From contig NZ_KB893631.1 of assembly GCF_000374125.1 (NCBI RefSeq), positions 1-64,000 of the forward strand: 64,000 nucleotides of DNA. Direction: 5' to 3'. This DNA comes from Niabella aurantiaca DSM 17617 (GTDB taxonomy: Bacteria > Bacteroidota > Bacteroidia > Chitinophagales > Chitinophagaceae). The notes below the pieces were generated by a model that was not told where the DNA came from, did no database searches, and saw only the letters and a program-made list of their open reading frames with translations. Position 1 is the first letter of the stretch. Each line of letters opens with the position of its first letter. Below, one piece after another: positions 9,178 through 18,700 of the stretch. Both the position numbers and the translations under genes were made by a program.

Positions 9178-10002
9178 ATGAAAATATTTAAAATTTATCT
9201 CATAATACAATTGAGCATTTGCCTGGTTTCCTGTACTGAAAAGGTAATCGAACCAGATTTGAAAACCGTAATGCCAAGATTGGCAGTTGATGCCTCTATT
9301 GATTGGGTAAAGAATACTTCCGGCAATGAGCAAAAAATTAAACTGACCACAACGACAGGATATTATAGCAATGAGTTTCCAACAGTTTCGGGAGCAAATA
9401 TAGTGATTGCAAATTCAACAAATACAATTTTTCACTTCATAGAAAACCCCGGAACAGGCGAATATATTTGTAGCGACTTTCAACCAGTCATCGGAGAAAC
9501 CTATACGCTTACCGTTTCTTTAAATGGAGAAAGCTACATCGCAACTGAAACGTTGATGAGCGTTCCAGATATTGAGAATAACATCGAACAAAATAATAAA
9601 GGTGGAATGGGTGGCGACGAAGTGGAAATCACATATTATTATCATGATAATGCAACACTGCAAAACAATTATCTGTACAGCGTTAGAAATCCTCGTGTAG
9701 CATTCCCCGAATATGAGGCGGAGAACGATGAGAATACTCAAGGCAATTTAGTTCCTGTCTATTATTCTAATAAAGATTTAAAAGCCGGGGATTTAGTAAA
9801 TATCAAGATATATGGAATATCAAAAAGATATTATGAGTATTTCAGAAAGTTATTAGCTGCTTCTGGGGCTGATACAGGCCCCTTTCCGACCACACCAGGT
9901 TCTGTAAGAGGAAATATACTCAATCAGACCAACTCTGCAAATTTCGCTTATGGATATTTCAGATTATCAGAAGTGGATGTAAAGGATTATACTATACAGT
10001 AA
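9178..10002 (+). CDS. DUF4249-family lipoprotein
   Basis: This 274-residue lipoprotein has the signal MKIFKIYLIIQLSICLVSC, with the lipid-carrying Cys at residue 19. The beta-rich body contains the pattern GETYTLTVSLNGESYIATETL, typical of DUF4249 proteins. It starts 16 bases after the TonB receptor stop, so the two form a transcriptional unit. DUF4249 proteins usually accompany TonB receptors in Bacteroidota and are believed to be surface partners, somewhat like SusD for SusC; no function is proven. Base composition is AT-rich like the rest of the block. Confidence 0.85.
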   Translation: MKIFKIYLIIQLSICLVSCTEKVIEPDLKTVMPRLAVDASIDWVKNTSGNEQKIKLTTTTGYYSNEFPTVSGANIVIANSTNTIFHFIENPGTGEYICSDFQPVIGETYTLTVSLNGESYIATETLMSVPDIENNIEQNNKGGMGGDEVEITYYYHDNATLQNNYLYSVRNPRVAFPEYEAENDENTQGNLVPVYYSNKDLKAGDLVNIKIYGISKRYYEYFRKLLAASGADTGPFPTTPGSVRGNILNQTNSANFAYGYFRLSEVDVKDYTIQ

Positions 10003-10080
10003 TGATTTTTGCGATTGATGATGTATAGGCTCATCATAAATAAAGCAATAGATTATCTTCCATATACCGTACTTGCATAA

Positions 10081-10278
10081 TATGTAAAGCATCGTATTCA
10101 GTTCACTAAACAAACAATAACTTTAAAAATTAAAGAGCTGGGCTACGAGCAGGGTAATTCTTTAACGTCCTATGAAAAAGCTGCTGAACTTATTTTGGGT
10201 AAAACAACCGAACTGAAAAATCGTGAGTTAAAAAATGGATTTGAGAAATTCTTGACAGTTGCACTCATCCTGTTTTAA
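10081..10278 (+). pseudogene. Decayed gene remnant at the end of the AT-rich block
   Basis: An open frame with no ATG start runs from a stop at 10080 to TAA at 10278. It contains protein-like text (ITLKIKELGYEQGNSLTSYE and, further on, AELILGKTTELKNRELKNGF). The composition is lysine/glutamate-rich and looks like a real helical protein C-terminus. I do not recognise the family. The lack of a start and the AT-rich composition suggest the 3' remnant of a gene brought in with the upstream block. GC content rises immediately after it, so it may mark the block's right edge. Confidence 0.4.
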
Positions 10279-10462
10279 AGAAGATAGATCCATTATCTTG
10301 TTTGATGTTGCTTACGCCATATCCGTTTTTGGTGGTTCGGCGCGAGACGCCGCGCAGGATAAAAATGATCGGCGCCCACATGCCAAGACAGCCGGGTGCT
10401 CAGGCTATCCTGATCATAACCCTTTTTTCATTATATTTAATCCGTATATACAATAGCAGTCC
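10279..10462. other. Short gap before the AraC gene
   Basis: No convincing gene is present. It holds a GC-rich palindromic piece (ggcgcgagacgccgcgc near 10339-10355) and probably the promoter of the following AraC gene. Confidence 0.35.
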
Positions 10463-11308
10463 GTGAATTTTTTTAATACATACCGGCCCTGTGAAGAACT
10501 GGAAGATATCGTCGAGTTCTACTGGCGTTCGAGGTCTTATTTGAAGCGATCACTGATCCAGGAAATGTACACGCCTACTTTTCAGGCAATGACCTTTAAT
10601 CTCAGCGGTCAATATGAAGATATCGTATCCGAAGGAATGTCCTTACGGATGGATAAGAATTGCTATCTGATCGGTCAGCCGCTTTCCAAAAGGGTTTCTA
10701 TAAGTAATCCTTCCGGAATTGATATTCTGGGCGTAAAATTTACTCCCCTGGGTCTGTACCGGATCACCGGGATCGATATGAGACATGTTTCGGATGAGAT
10801 CATTGACGCCAGTGATGTGTGGCATCGCAAGATCGATCTGCTCTACGAAGAAATTCTCGATAAAGAAAGTATTGCTGAACGTATTAATGCAATAGAGCAT
10901 TTTCTTAAAAGAAAAAAAGCCCGTCAGAGCAGCAGCGAAAAGATTTATCTGCTAAGCAGCAGTATCCGTCAAATGGAAGCAAAAAGGAGTTACGATGTTT
11001 CCAGGCTACGCCAGGATCACTTTATCACAAAGAAAACGTTTGAACGTTATTTTTTGAATTATATAGGCGTTACCCCCAAGCAATATGCCAATATCTGCCG
11101 TTTCAACAATGTCTGTATGTATCTGGACAGAATATCGAAACAGCCGGATTGGCAGGATATTGTAGTGGAGTTCGGTTATCACGACCAAAGTCACTTCATA
11201 CGTGAATTTAAGCGGTACTCCGGTAAAACACCGGTAGAATACCATTCACCATCACGCAATGTTTCCGCTTCTCCGCCGGAAGCGTCACTCCAACAGCTCT
11301 TCGGTTAA
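10463..11308 (+). CDS. AraC-family transcriptional regulator
   Basis: This protein of 281 residues starts at a GTG (10463); no in-frame ATG lies before conserved sequence. The N-terminal 150 residues match the cupin-like ligand domain common in Bacteroidota AraC proteins (EELEDIVEFYW at the start, GVKFTPLGLYRITG in the middle). The C-terminal 110 residues form the double helix-turn-helix, with FERYFLNYIGVTPKQYANI and DQSHFIREFKRYSGKTPVEY as hallmark helices. It lies just right of the AT-rich block and has normal GC content. Its targets are unknown; the lipoprotein gene 98 bases downstream is a candidate. Confidence 0.9.
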   Translation: MNFFNTYRPCEELEDIVEFYWRSRSYLKRSLIQEMYTPTFQAMTFNLSGQYEDIVSEGMSLRMDKNCYLIGQPLSKRVSISNPSGIDILGVKFTPLGLYRITGIDMRHVSDEIIDASDVWHRKIDLLYEEILDKESIAERINAIEHFLKRKKARQSSSEKIYLLSSSIRQMEAKRSYDVSRLRQDHFITKKTFERYFLNYIGVTPKQYANICRFNNVCMYLDRISKQPDWQDIVVEFGYHDQSHFIREFKRYSGKTPVEYHSPSRNVSASPPEASLQQLFG

Positions 11309-11406
11309 TTCTCCTCTTTTATTTCATCTCAGATCGATTGTCTCTTTTATACAATGGAGAAAGGGTCTTTCGCGCTATTTTGCCCTCAATTTTTAAACAC
11401 TTAAAG

Positions 11407-12090
11407 ATGAAAAAAATTGTTAGGGGTATTTCCGGAATGCTGTTCATGGTCTCCTTATTCAGCGCATGTACCAAGGATAAGCCATGTGATCCGGAGGACG
11501 AAGAAAGCCCGTGCTATGCGGGGATCATGAACCGTCAATATTTCAACATGAAAATTGATGGTGTTGAATGGAACGCCACAAATGTGCCGGGTCATTTGTT
11601 CTTTGTTGAGTCGCCCAACCCGGAAGTGGACGGGGATACCGGAGCTCCGTTTTTCCGGGTTGAATTGGTGGGGCTTACAGGAACGAAACCCAACGGCGTC
11701 ACCATCGAATTACAGTTGCCCCAAGATCGGTTCTCCAATCCGAAAGGGACTTATCCGGTAATTGCCGATCCCAGGAAACTACAGAAGGCAGGCGGCTCGT
11801 CGGTATGGGTGTATGCGATCAACGGCACAGAAGCGGAGTATGGCTCCTTATTTCCTGAATCTATTGTTGAAGATGTGCCCCTGATGCCCGATGTGGGAAC
11901 GGTGACCATTACAGATTTTGAATTGGGTGATACCAAAGAGAACAGTAACCGGAAAAGACTGTACCGCATAAAAGGTACATTTTCCGCTTCAACAATCTAT
12001 GGTTATGATGTGCCTGACGGATTTAACGGCGACACGAAGTCTATTGCTGAAGGGGAGTTCAATCTTGTCAATGCTTTATCCCTCAAATAA
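11407..12090 (+). CDS. Hypothetical lipoprotein
   Basis: This protein has 227 residues from the ATG at 11407. That start begins a clean lipoprotein signal (MKKIVRGISGMLFMVSLFSAC, Cys at residue 21). The frame is open further upstream to 11338 but has no signal-like sequence there. The mature part starts with a Cys/acid-rich piece (TKDKPCDPEDEESPC) and continues as a beta-rich domain with YFNMKIDGVEWNA, typical of Bacteroidota surface lipoproteins of unknown role. It follows the AraC gene in the same direction and converges on ribF. Confidence 0.7.
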   Translation: MKKIVRGISGMLFMVSLFSACTKDKPCDPEDEESPCYAGIMNRQYFNMKIDGVEWNATNVPGHLFFVESPNPEVDGDTGAPFFRVELVGLTGTKPNGVTIELQLPQDRFSNPKGTYPVIADPRKLQKAGGSSVWVYAINGTEAEYGSLFPESIVEDVPLMPDVGTVTITDFELGDTKENSNRKRLYRIKGTFSASTIYGYDVPDGFNGDTKSIAEGEFNLVNALSLK

Positions 12091-12129
12091 TTCAGGCAGA
12101 CAGTTGTTGTGCAACCTGATTGCTAAAGG

Positions 12130-13059
12130 CTACAATACCATCAGGCTGTCTACCTTATCCTGGTCGATCTGTTTTACCAGCGCCTCAAGCGAATCAAATT
12201 TGACCTCTTCCCGCAGGAATTGTTTTACGGATACGCGCAGGGTTTGCTCATAGATCGAAGCGTCAAAGTCAAAAATGTTCACCTCCACAGTACGACTGGT
12301 CCCATTAACGGTGGGACGCAGACCAATGCTCATCATGCCCTTAAAGCGTTGCGGAAGCCCGAGGAGGGTCACGTACACCGCGTAGATCCCGTTGCCGGGT
12401 ATGATCTTTTCCTCATCGGTAATCTTCAGGTTGGCTGTAGGATACCCCAGCTCGCGGCCCAGCTTGTTTCCGTGGACTACTTTTCCCTCAAAAAAGAAAT
12501 CGTAACCCAGCAGATGGTTGGTGGTGATGGTATCGCCTTTGAGGATGGCTTCCCGTATTTTGGTAGAGCTGATGGAAATATTGTCGAGGATGTGCTTGGG
12601 GATCTCCTGCAGGGCGTAATCGTATTTTTGCTGAAGCTGTTCCAGCAGCTTGTAATCGCCCATGCGATCCCGGCCAAACCGGTGGTCATAGCCAATGATG
12701 ATGGTGTGCGGTTTGAATTTAGCGATCAGGAAATTGCAGAGATAGTCTTCGGGGAGCTGGTTGGCAAACACCTCGGTAAACGGAATGATCACCAGGTGGT
12801 CCACATCAAGGGCATCCAGCAGCTCGATCCGTTCATCAAGGGTATTGATCAGGCGAAGCCCGAGAATCGAAGAGTTCACTACTTTGCGGGGATGCGGGTG
12901 GAAGGTGATGATCACGGATTCCCCGTTTACGGCGCGGGCCTGTGTGGTAAGCTGGCGGATCACTTTGCGGTGGCCTTCGTGTACTCCATCGAAGGTTCCA
13001 ATGGTAATGACGGCATTTTTAAATCCGGGCAGCGCCTCAATGTTCCTGTGAATTTGCAT
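12130..13059 (-). CDS. ribF: Bifunctional riboflavin kinase / FAD synthetase
   Basis: This protein of 309 residues makes FMN and FAD from riboflavin in the cytoplasm. The N-terminal half is the nucleotidyltransferase domain, with GTFDGVHEGHRKV (the HxGH-like site) and later IIGYDHRFGRDRMGDY. Residues about 170-305 form the riboflavin kinase domain, with GRELGYPTANL and GNGIYAVYV. I place the start at the ATG 13059, where the family usually begins. An upstream in-frame start at 13095 would add 12 residues ahead of the conserved part and lies upstream of the promoter box at 13066-13073. The gene converges on the preceding lipoprotein gene and diverges from purM. Confidence 0.96.
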   Translation of the reverse strand: MQIHRNIEALPGFKNAVITIGTFDGVHEGHRKVIRQLTTQARAVNGESVIITFHPHPRKVVNSSILGLRLINTLDERIELLDALDVDHLVIIPFTEVFANQLPEDYLCNFLIAKFKPHTIIIGYDHRFGRDRMGDYKLLEQLQQKYDYALQEIPKHILDNISISSTKIREAILKGDTITTNHLLGYDFFFEGKVVHGNKLGRELGYPTANLKITDEEKIIPGNGIYAVYVTLLGLPQRFKGMMSIGLRPTVNGTSRTVEVNIFDFDASIYEQTLRVSVKQFLREEVKFDSLEALVKQIDQDKVDSLMVL

Positions 13060-13065
13060 AAAGCG

Positions 13066-13073
13066 CAAAATTA
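13066..13073 (-). promoter_or_regulatory. -7 box very close to the ribF start
   Basis: TAATTTTG on the minus strand fits TAnnTTTG and ends six bases before the ribF ATG. A transcript from it would have almost no leader. Confidence 0.5.
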
Positions 13074-13075
13074 GC

Positions 13076-13110
13076 TCTGAAACTTCAAACTTCAAACCTC
13101 AAATATCAAA
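13076..13110. repeat. GAAACTTCAAACTTCAAACC quasi-repeat
   Basis: The ribF-purM gap holds near-tandem units (gaaacttcaaacttcaaacctcaaatatcaaat as separate 7-9 base steps). They are related to the repeats flanking the remnant between sufB and sufC. Confidence 0.45.
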
Positions 13111-13151
13111 TCCTGTCTTATCTTAGCGGCCTTAACCAACAGGATTAATCA

Positions 13152-14321
13152 ATGTCGTTGTATTCCAAAAGAGGAGTTTCCGCGCAGAAGGAAGAAGTAC
13201 ATGCCGCTACCGAAAAGCTGGATAAAGGTCTTTATGAAAAAGCTTTTTGCAAGATCTACCCGGATGTACTGGTTGGAGATGCCGGCTGGGCAAATGTAAT
13301 GCATGCAGACGGCGCCGGAACCAAGAGCATCCTGGCTTATCTCTATTGGAGGGAAACCGGCGATGTCAGTGTATGGAGCGGTATTGCACAGGACGCTATC
13401 GTCATGAACCTGGATGATCTTTTATGTGTGGGGATCTATGACCAGCTGGCGTTTTCTTCTACCATCGACCGCAATAAGACCGTTATCCCCGCCGCAGTTT
13501 TGTCGGAAGTGATCAACGGAAGCCAGGCCTTTTTTGATACCATGCGGAGCTTCGGGATCAATATTACCTATATGGGAGGTGAAACGGCGGATGTGGGTGA
13601 TGTGGTGCGCACCATCGCCGTAAATGGCACGATGACCGCCCGCTGGCCACGGGAAAAGCTGGTCACCAATGAAAAAATAAAGCCGGGAAATGTGATCGTG
13701 GGACTGGCATCTTTTGGTAAAACGCATTACGAGCAGGATTACAACAGCGGTCTGGCCAGCAACGGACTCACCAGCGCCCGGCACGATGTACTGAAAAAAG
13801 AGTACGGTCAAAAATATCCCGAGACCTTTGAGCCCGGTTTGCCGGATGACGTGGTATATATTGGCCCGCACCGGATGACGGATACTGTTGACACAGGCAA
13901 CGGCCAGACAACGATCGGAAAACTGCTGTTAAGCCCCACCCGAACTTTTGCCCCTGTGCTGAAAGTATTGCTGGAGCAGCATTTTGATGCTATTAACGGG
14001 CTGATCCATTGCAGTGGGGGCGGGCAGACCAAGTGCATGAAATATGTACCTGACCAGGTGAAGGTCATTAAAGATCAACTATTTACCCCTCCGGTCATTT
14101 TTGATATCATCCAAAAAGCCAGTGGGGCAGATGCACGGGAAATGTACCAGGTGTTCAATATGGGAACGCGGATGGAGATCTATACCAACGAAAAAGATGC
14201 GGACACCATTATTGGTGTGGCAACGGCGCTGGGCGTGGATGCCCGGGTGATCGGCAGGGTAGAAGCCAGCGAAAAACAATCATTGGAAATTTTTACCGGC
14301 AGCGAAACCATCCTGTTTTAG
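13152..14321 (+). CDS. purM: Phosphoribosylformylglycinamidine cyclo-ligase (AIR synthetase)
   Basis: This 389-residue cytoplasmic enzyme closes the imidazole ring to form AIR in purine synthesis. It has the AIRS N-terminal fold with HADGAGTKS near residues 57-65 and MNLDDLLCVG, then YMGGETADVGDVV. The C-terminal AIRS domain shows SGGGQTKCMKY. It is longer than the E. coli enzyme (345 residues), as is usual for the Bacteroidota form. It diverges from ribF. purC lies downstream on the opposite strand, so these two purine genes are convergent rather than co-transcribed. Confidence 0.93.
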   Translation: MSLYSKRGVSAQKEEVHAATEKLDKGLYEKAFCKIYPDVLVGDAGWANVMHADGAGTKSILAYLYWRETGDVSVWSGIAQDAIVMNLDDLLCVGIYDQLAFSSTIDRNKTVIPAAVLSEVINGSQAFFDTMRSFGINITYMGGETADVGDVVRTIAVNGTMTARWPREKLVTNEKIKPGNVIVGLASFGKTHYEQDYNSGLASNGLTSARHDVLKKEYGQKYPETFEPGLPDDVVYIGPHRMTDTVDTGNGQTTIGKLLLSPTRTFAPVLKVLLEQHFDAINGLIHCSGGGQTKCMKYVPDQVKVIKDQLFTPPVIFDIIQKASGADAREMYQVFNMGTRMEIYTNEKDADTIIGVATALGVDARVIGRVEASEKQSLEIFTGSETILF

Positions 14322-14498
14322 CTTTCTGAAATTTACTTCTTTCCCGGGTCTCCTGAAAGGGCCCCGGAAAAGAAAAATCCAGGCTGATGTCCATCCGGTT
14401 ACTCATTCCCCGGCGTCTCTTGCGGAAGACACCGCGGGGAATGTATCCGGCTGTAACGGCTCCTCAGAGAGACATCGTGGAAATGCGGCTACGGTCTC

Positions 14499-15419
14499 TT
14501 AAGCCTTCAGCGCTTCCACAATGCGGTTGTATAATTCTTCATCGCTCACCGGCTCCGGCTGAAACGCGGTCCCGATCACCTTTTCATAGAGCTCTATGTA
14601 GCGGTTAGAGATGGTCCCAATCCACTCGTCGCTCATTTCAGGCACGGTCTGTCCCTCCTTGCCCATAAAATTGTTAGCGATCAGCCATTCCCGTACAAAT
14701 TCTTTACTGAGTTGTTTTTGTTTCTCACCAGCTGCAAGCCGTTCGCCAAAGCCATCGGCATAAAAGTACCGGGAGCTATCGGGCGTATGGATCTCATCCA
14801 TCAGGATGATCCCGCCGTCCTTTTTACCAAACTCATATTTGGTATCTACCAGGATCAATCCCTGCCTGGCCGCCAGCTCCTGTCCGCGTTTAAAAAGCGC
14901 AAAGGCCAGCCTTTCCAGCTCATTCCACTCGGCTTCTGTGGCCAGCCCCTGGCGGACGATCTCCTCCTTACTGATATCTTCATCATGTCCTTCATCGGCC
15001 TTGGTGCTGGGGGTGATGATGGGGGCCGGAAAGGCTTCGTTCCCTTTCATCCCTTCCGGCAACGGCACACCGCATAGTTCCCGTTTCCCGGACTGGTACG
15101 TTCTCCAGGCATGGCCGGTCAAATGACCCCGTACCACCATTTCTATTTTGAAAGGAACGCACCGGATGCCAATAGAGGCGTTAGGGGCGGGAACCTGTTG
15201 CAGCCAGTTGGGACAAATATCTTTGGTGGCCTGCAGCATGAATGCAGCGATCTGGTTCAGTACCTGTCCCTTAAAAGGAATAGGACGGGGCAGGATCACA
15301 TCAAAGGCCGAAATACGATCCGAAGCGATCATGACCAGCAGATCGTTATTGATCGTGTACACATCTCTCACTTTGCCTTTATAAAAAGCGGTTTGACCAG
15401 GAAAATTAAAATTTGACAT
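14499..15419 (-). CDS. purC: Phosphoribosylaminoimidazole-succinocarboxamide synthase (SAICAR synthetase)
   Basis: This 306-residue protein joins CAIR and aspartate with ATP in purine synthesis. Recognisable parts are [12 protein letters not shown] and [15 protein letters not shown] near the N-terminus, then [28 protein letters not shown] and [13 protein letters not shown]. The length fits the longer, yeast-like form found in Bacteroidota. A -7-like box (TATTTTCG, minus strand, 15424-15431) lies only four bases before the ATG. purM converges on it from the left, and a TonB receptor gene diverges on the right. Confidence 0.96.
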   Translation of the reverse strand: MSNFNFPGQTAFYKGKVRDVYTINNDLLVMIASDRISAFDVILPRPIPFKGQVLNQIAAFMLQATKDICPNWLQQVPAPNASIGIRCVPFKIEMVVRGHLTGHAWRTYQSGKRELCGVPLPEGMKGNEAFPAPIITPSTKADEGHDEDISKEEIVRQGLATEAEWNELERLAFALFKRGQELAARQGLILVDTKYEFGKKDGGIILMDEIHTPDSSRYFYADGFGERLAAGEKQKQLSKEFVREWLIANNFMGKEGQTVPEMSDEWIGTISNRYIELYEKVIGTAFQPEPVSDEELYNRIVEALKA

Positions 15420-15423
15420 GCTG

Positions 15424-15431
15424 CGAAAATA
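15424..15431 (-). promoter_or_regulatory. -7-like box abutting purC
   Basis: TATTTTCG (one mismatch to TAnnTTTG) is followed by four bases and the purC ATG. It has the same geometry as the box upstream of sufB. Confidence 0.4.
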
Positions 15432-15562
15432 ATCAGGCTTTGGTTATGAACAGCGGGTTGACCGGAAAAATTTCAGGAACCCTTTTTCTCGTTAAAAATT
15501 AAATTTTTATTTTTAACTAACAAATGTTATTTTAACATTGAAATAACTAAACCTTGAAATTT

Positions 15563-18466
15563 ATGAGCTTCACTATTCGCCTGTCATTTGCTGCATCTCT
15601 GATTTTATTGTTGGTTACGGGAAGTTTTGCTCAGATATCTGTTTCTGTATCCGGAACCATTAAAAACAGCGAAACGGGGGAAGCGGTCAATGCCGCTTCG
15701 GTCGTTGTTTCCGGAAGTGTAACAGGCACCTATTCCAGGCCCAACGGAAATTTTGAACTGAAAGCCGCCAGCTATCCCGTCAATCTGATTGTCTCTTCAA
15801 TTGGCTACGTGACCCGGGAGGTCGCGGTTACAGACGCTGCTCCTGTATCGATATCCCTGGAGCCCCGGAGCGATCTGGGACAGGAGGTTGTCGTTTCCGC
15901 CAGCCGGGTAGCAGAGCGGATCCTGGAGTCGCCCGTGACCATCGACCGGATCAACAGCTCCGCCATCCGGAACATGGCTGCCCCCAATTTTTATGAGGCC
16001 TTGTCCAATGTAAAGGGAGTGGATCTGACCACTTCCAGCTTAACATTCAGAACCATCAGTACAAGGGGGTTTAATGGCAGCGGAAACCTGAGATTTAACC
16101 AGCTGGTTGACGGCATGGATAATCAGGCGCCGGCTTTAAACTTTTCGGTGGGCAATGTAGTGGGAATGACGGAGATGGATGTGGACAATGTAGAATTGTT
16201 GTCCGGAGCGTCTTCTGCGCTCTATGGTTCGGGCGGCATGAATGGAACATTGTTGATGACGAGTAAAAATCCATTCAAATACCAGGGACTAAGTGTAAAC
16301 ATCAAACAGGGGATCATGCATATCGCCGATCCCGAAAGCAAGGCCAAACCGCTTTACGACTGGTCGGTCAGGTGGGGGCAGCAAATCGGTCAGCGGTTTG
16401 CATTTAAATTATCCGCATCTTATATGAAGGCGCATGACTGGGTAGCCAATGATACCCGCGATCTGAATCGTAATAATGTGATCAGCTCCTTAAAGCCGGG
16501 TGGAACAAGATCAAATGATCCCAACTATGATGGTGTAAATGTTTTTGGGGATGAGGCAAGTGCCAGCATGGCCAGTATTGCGCAGGTTTACCAGGCGCAA
16601 ACAAGGGCTGCAATGCTGCAGGCTACCGGTGGTGCGGTAGACATTGTGAACCTTTTTAACACGCTTCCGGCAGATGCCTCACCCACACAGATCGGGACAT
16701 TGATCGCAGGATTGCCTGCCGCTTTACAGCCAGGGGCTACCAACCTGGTACCGTTTTATTTTGGATTGCGGAATAATGTGTACGGCGGGCAACTGGTGAG
16801 CCGCACGGGCTATAACGAAAAAGATCTTGTAAATTATGATGCATACAGCCTGAAGACCTCCGGGGGATTGTATTACAAGATCACCGATAATATCGAAGCT
16901 TCGTTACTGGGATACTGGGGGATGGGAACCACGGTTTATACCGGCGCAGACCGTTATTCGCTGCTGAACTTTAAGATCGGACAGTATAAAGCCGAATTAA
17001 AAGGAAAAAACTGGTTCCTGAGGGCTTACACGACCCAGGAAAATTCCGGTGATTCCTATACGGCAACAACGGCTGCCCTCTATCTGAACCGGCAATGGCG
17101 CTCTGATGCGGATTGGTTCGGATTGTACTCCGGAACCTATTCCGCAGCCCGGTTGCAGGGTGCTTCGGAGGAGGCGGCTCATGCTGCCGCAAGGGGCGCG
17201 GCCGATGCCGGCAGGTATTTGCCTGGTACGGCGGCTTACGACAGCGCCCTGGTCAGGGCTAAAAATACAAGCATCAAAGATGGCGGGGCAAAATTTGCCG
17301 ATAAGTCGGACCTGTTCCATTATGAAGGTCAGCTGAATCTTTCAGAACAAATAAAATTTGTGGAAACCATTCTGGGCGCATCTTACCGGGTGTACTCGCT
17401 GAATTCGGAAGGAACCATTTTTGCAGATACAACAGGCCGCATAAAAATAAACGAGTATGGCGGTTATGTGCAATTACAAAAACAGTTGCTGAATGATGTG
17501 CTGAAACTTACCGGTTCCGTGCGTTTCGATAAACGGGATGGTTATAAAGAACGGTTTACACCAAGGGCCAGTGCCGTAGTGCGTGTGGCCCGGGATAATA
17601 ATATCCGTTTTTCGTTCCAGACAGCCTACCGTTTTCCTTCAACGCAGGATCAGTGGATCAACCTGAATACCCCGGGCAGCCGGCTTATTGGAGGCGATCC
17701 CAGTTTTGTGGATTATTTCCAGTTTAATACCAACCCGGTTTATACATCGGAAAGCGTGGCTGCTTACCGGAGTTCGATTGCATCCGGAGCTCCTGACCCC
17801 ACCTTATTAAAGATGGCGCAGTTCACCTCGGTAAAGCCCGAGCGCATGAGTTCCTTTGAACTGGGATATCGGGGATTGGTGACCAAAGAATTATTGATCG
17901 ACGTTTATGGATACCGGAGTGAGTTTAAAGATTTTATTGCCCGGGTTGCGGTAGCAAGGGGCAGCAGCGGCGACCCTGCAAGAGCCGCAGCGGATCTTGC
18001 CAGCCCGTTTACTTCCACCAATTATTCCTTTGTTACCAATACGGATGTAGCCGTAACCTCCTATGGCTGGGGGTTGGGGTTTGAATACCGCTTTCGTAAG
18101 GGATACGTTTTGGGCGGGAACTTATCCAGCGATCAGTTAAAGGATGTGCCCGCAGGTTTTATCTCTTTCTTTAATACACCGAAGTACCGGTTCAATGTAA
18201 GCCTGGCAAATGAGAATGTAGTAAAGAATGTCGGGTTCAATCTGATCTATCGCTGGCAGGACAAGGTAAATTGGGAAGGAACCTTTGGATCCGGACCGGT
18301 ACCGGCATATGGCACTTTAGACGGGCAGGTTTCTTACAAAATGAGCCGGATCAACACCAGCATCAAGCTGGGAGCATCTAATTTGCTGAATAAATACTAT
18401 TCCAGTGCTTTTGGAAATCCCATGGTAGGAGGATTGTATTATATCAGCCTGGGGTATAATCTTTAA
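15563..18466 (+). CDS. Large TonB-dependent outer membrane receptor
   Basis: This 967-residue protein starts at the ATG at 15563; a TTG three codons upstream is possible but unlikely. The signal peptide ends near residue 24 (VTGSFAQ). A carboxypeptidase-regulatory-like domain covers about 28-115 (SGTIKNSETGEAVNAASVVV to VVVSASR). The plug lies at about 120-230, with TISTRGFNGSGN and GASSALYGSGGMNGTL. A long barrel ends YISLGYNL. No SusD-like gene follows, so it is a stand-alone receptor rather than a SusC/D pair. It could import a cofactor, siderophore or oligosaccharide; the sequence does not say which. It diverges from purC. Confidence 0.92.
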   Translation: MSFTIRLSFAASLILLLVTGSFAQISVSVSGTIKNSETGEAVNAASVVVSGSVTGTYSRPNGNFELKAASYPVNLIVSSIGYVTREVAVTDAAPVSISLEPRSDLGQEVVVSASRVAERILESPVTIDRINSSAIRNMAAPNFYEALSNVKGVDLTTSSLTFRTISTRGFNGSGNLRFNQLVDGMDNQAPALNFSVGNVVGMTEMDVDNVELLSGASSALYGSGGMNGTLLMTSKNPFKYQGLSVNIKQGIMHIADPESKAKPLYDWSVRWGQQIGQRFAFKLSASYMKAHDWVANDTRDLNRNNVISSLKPGGTRSNDPNYDGVNVFGDEASASMASIAQVYQAQTRAAMLQATGGAVDIVNLFNTLPADASPTQIGTLIAGLPAALQPGATNLVPFYFGLRNNVYGGQLVSRTGYNEKDLVNYDAYSLKTSGGLYYKITDNIEASLLGYWGMGTTVYTGADRYSLLNFKIGQYKAELKGKNWFLRAYTTQENSGDSYTATTAALYLNRQWRSDADWFGLYSGTYSAARLQGASEEAAHAAARGAADAGRYLPGTAAYDSALVRAKNTSIKDGGAKFADKSDLFHYEGQLNLSEQIKFVETILGASYRVYSLNSEGTIFADTTGRIKINEYGGYVQLQKQLLNDVLKLTGSVRFDKRDGYKERFTPRASAVVRVARDNNIRFSFQTAYRFPSTQDQWINLNTPGSRLIGGDPSFVDYFQFNTNPVYTSESVAAYRSSIASGAPDPTLLKMAQFTSVKPERMSSFELGYRGLVTKELLIDVYGYRSEFKDFIARVAVARGSSGDPARAAADLASPFTSTNYSFVTNTDVAVTSYGWGLGFEYRFRKGYVLGGNLSSDQLKDVPAGFISFFNTPKYRFNVSLANENVVKNVGFNLIYRWQDKVNWEGTFGSGPVPAYGTLDGQVSYKMSRINTSIKLGASNLLNKYYSSAFGNPMVGGLYYISLGYNL

Positions 18467-18479
18467 CAGCGCCGCTGCG

Positions 18480-18605
18480 TGCAGGCTTTGCGTTGTGTGC
18501 AACGGCCACAGAAGCGCTGCAACACTGAAGCCCATTCCCGTTCTCCGGACCCGCCGGCAACGGCAACGCCGCGTTCACCGCTCCTTTGCGCCGTCGTATG
18601 AAAAC
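18480..18605. repeat. Dispersed degenerate repeat, copy 1
   Basis: This gap after the TonB receptor gene shares ordered blocks with 32880-33000: the exact 14-mer ccacagaagcgctg (18506-18519), then attcccg 28 bases on, a gccgg block, and ctcctttgc (18581-18589) followed by ccg. See copy 2. Confidence 0.6.
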
Positions 18606-18646
18606 GTTGCATCATTGCGTGGAACTCACACGAATGTTCCTCCAAT

Positions 18647-18679
18647 TAAAAAAGCTGCCCCGGAAACGGGACAGCTTTA
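18647..18679 (-). terminator. Terminator between convergent genes
   Basis: The stem agctgccccg / cgggacagct has one unpaired base and a short gaaa loop. On the minus strand it is followed by a T run, which fits the end of the coiled-coil gene at 18701. Confidence 0.7.
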
Positions 18680-18700
18680 TATGATCTTGGCGGCTGGCGA

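Noticed and set aside
4466-10280. Right-end copy of the tRNA-Lys 3' sequence as an attachment site
   Set aside because: I looked for the tRNA end near 10280 and found no convincing match, so I did not mark att sites.
10259-10456. Plus-strand open frame of 65 codons before the AraC gene
   Set aside because: It overlaps the end of the gene remnant, has mixed composition and resembles no protein.
12220-13074. Plus-strand open frame of 284 codons opposite ribF
   Set aside because: It is antisense to a fully conserved ribF and has no protein-like motif.
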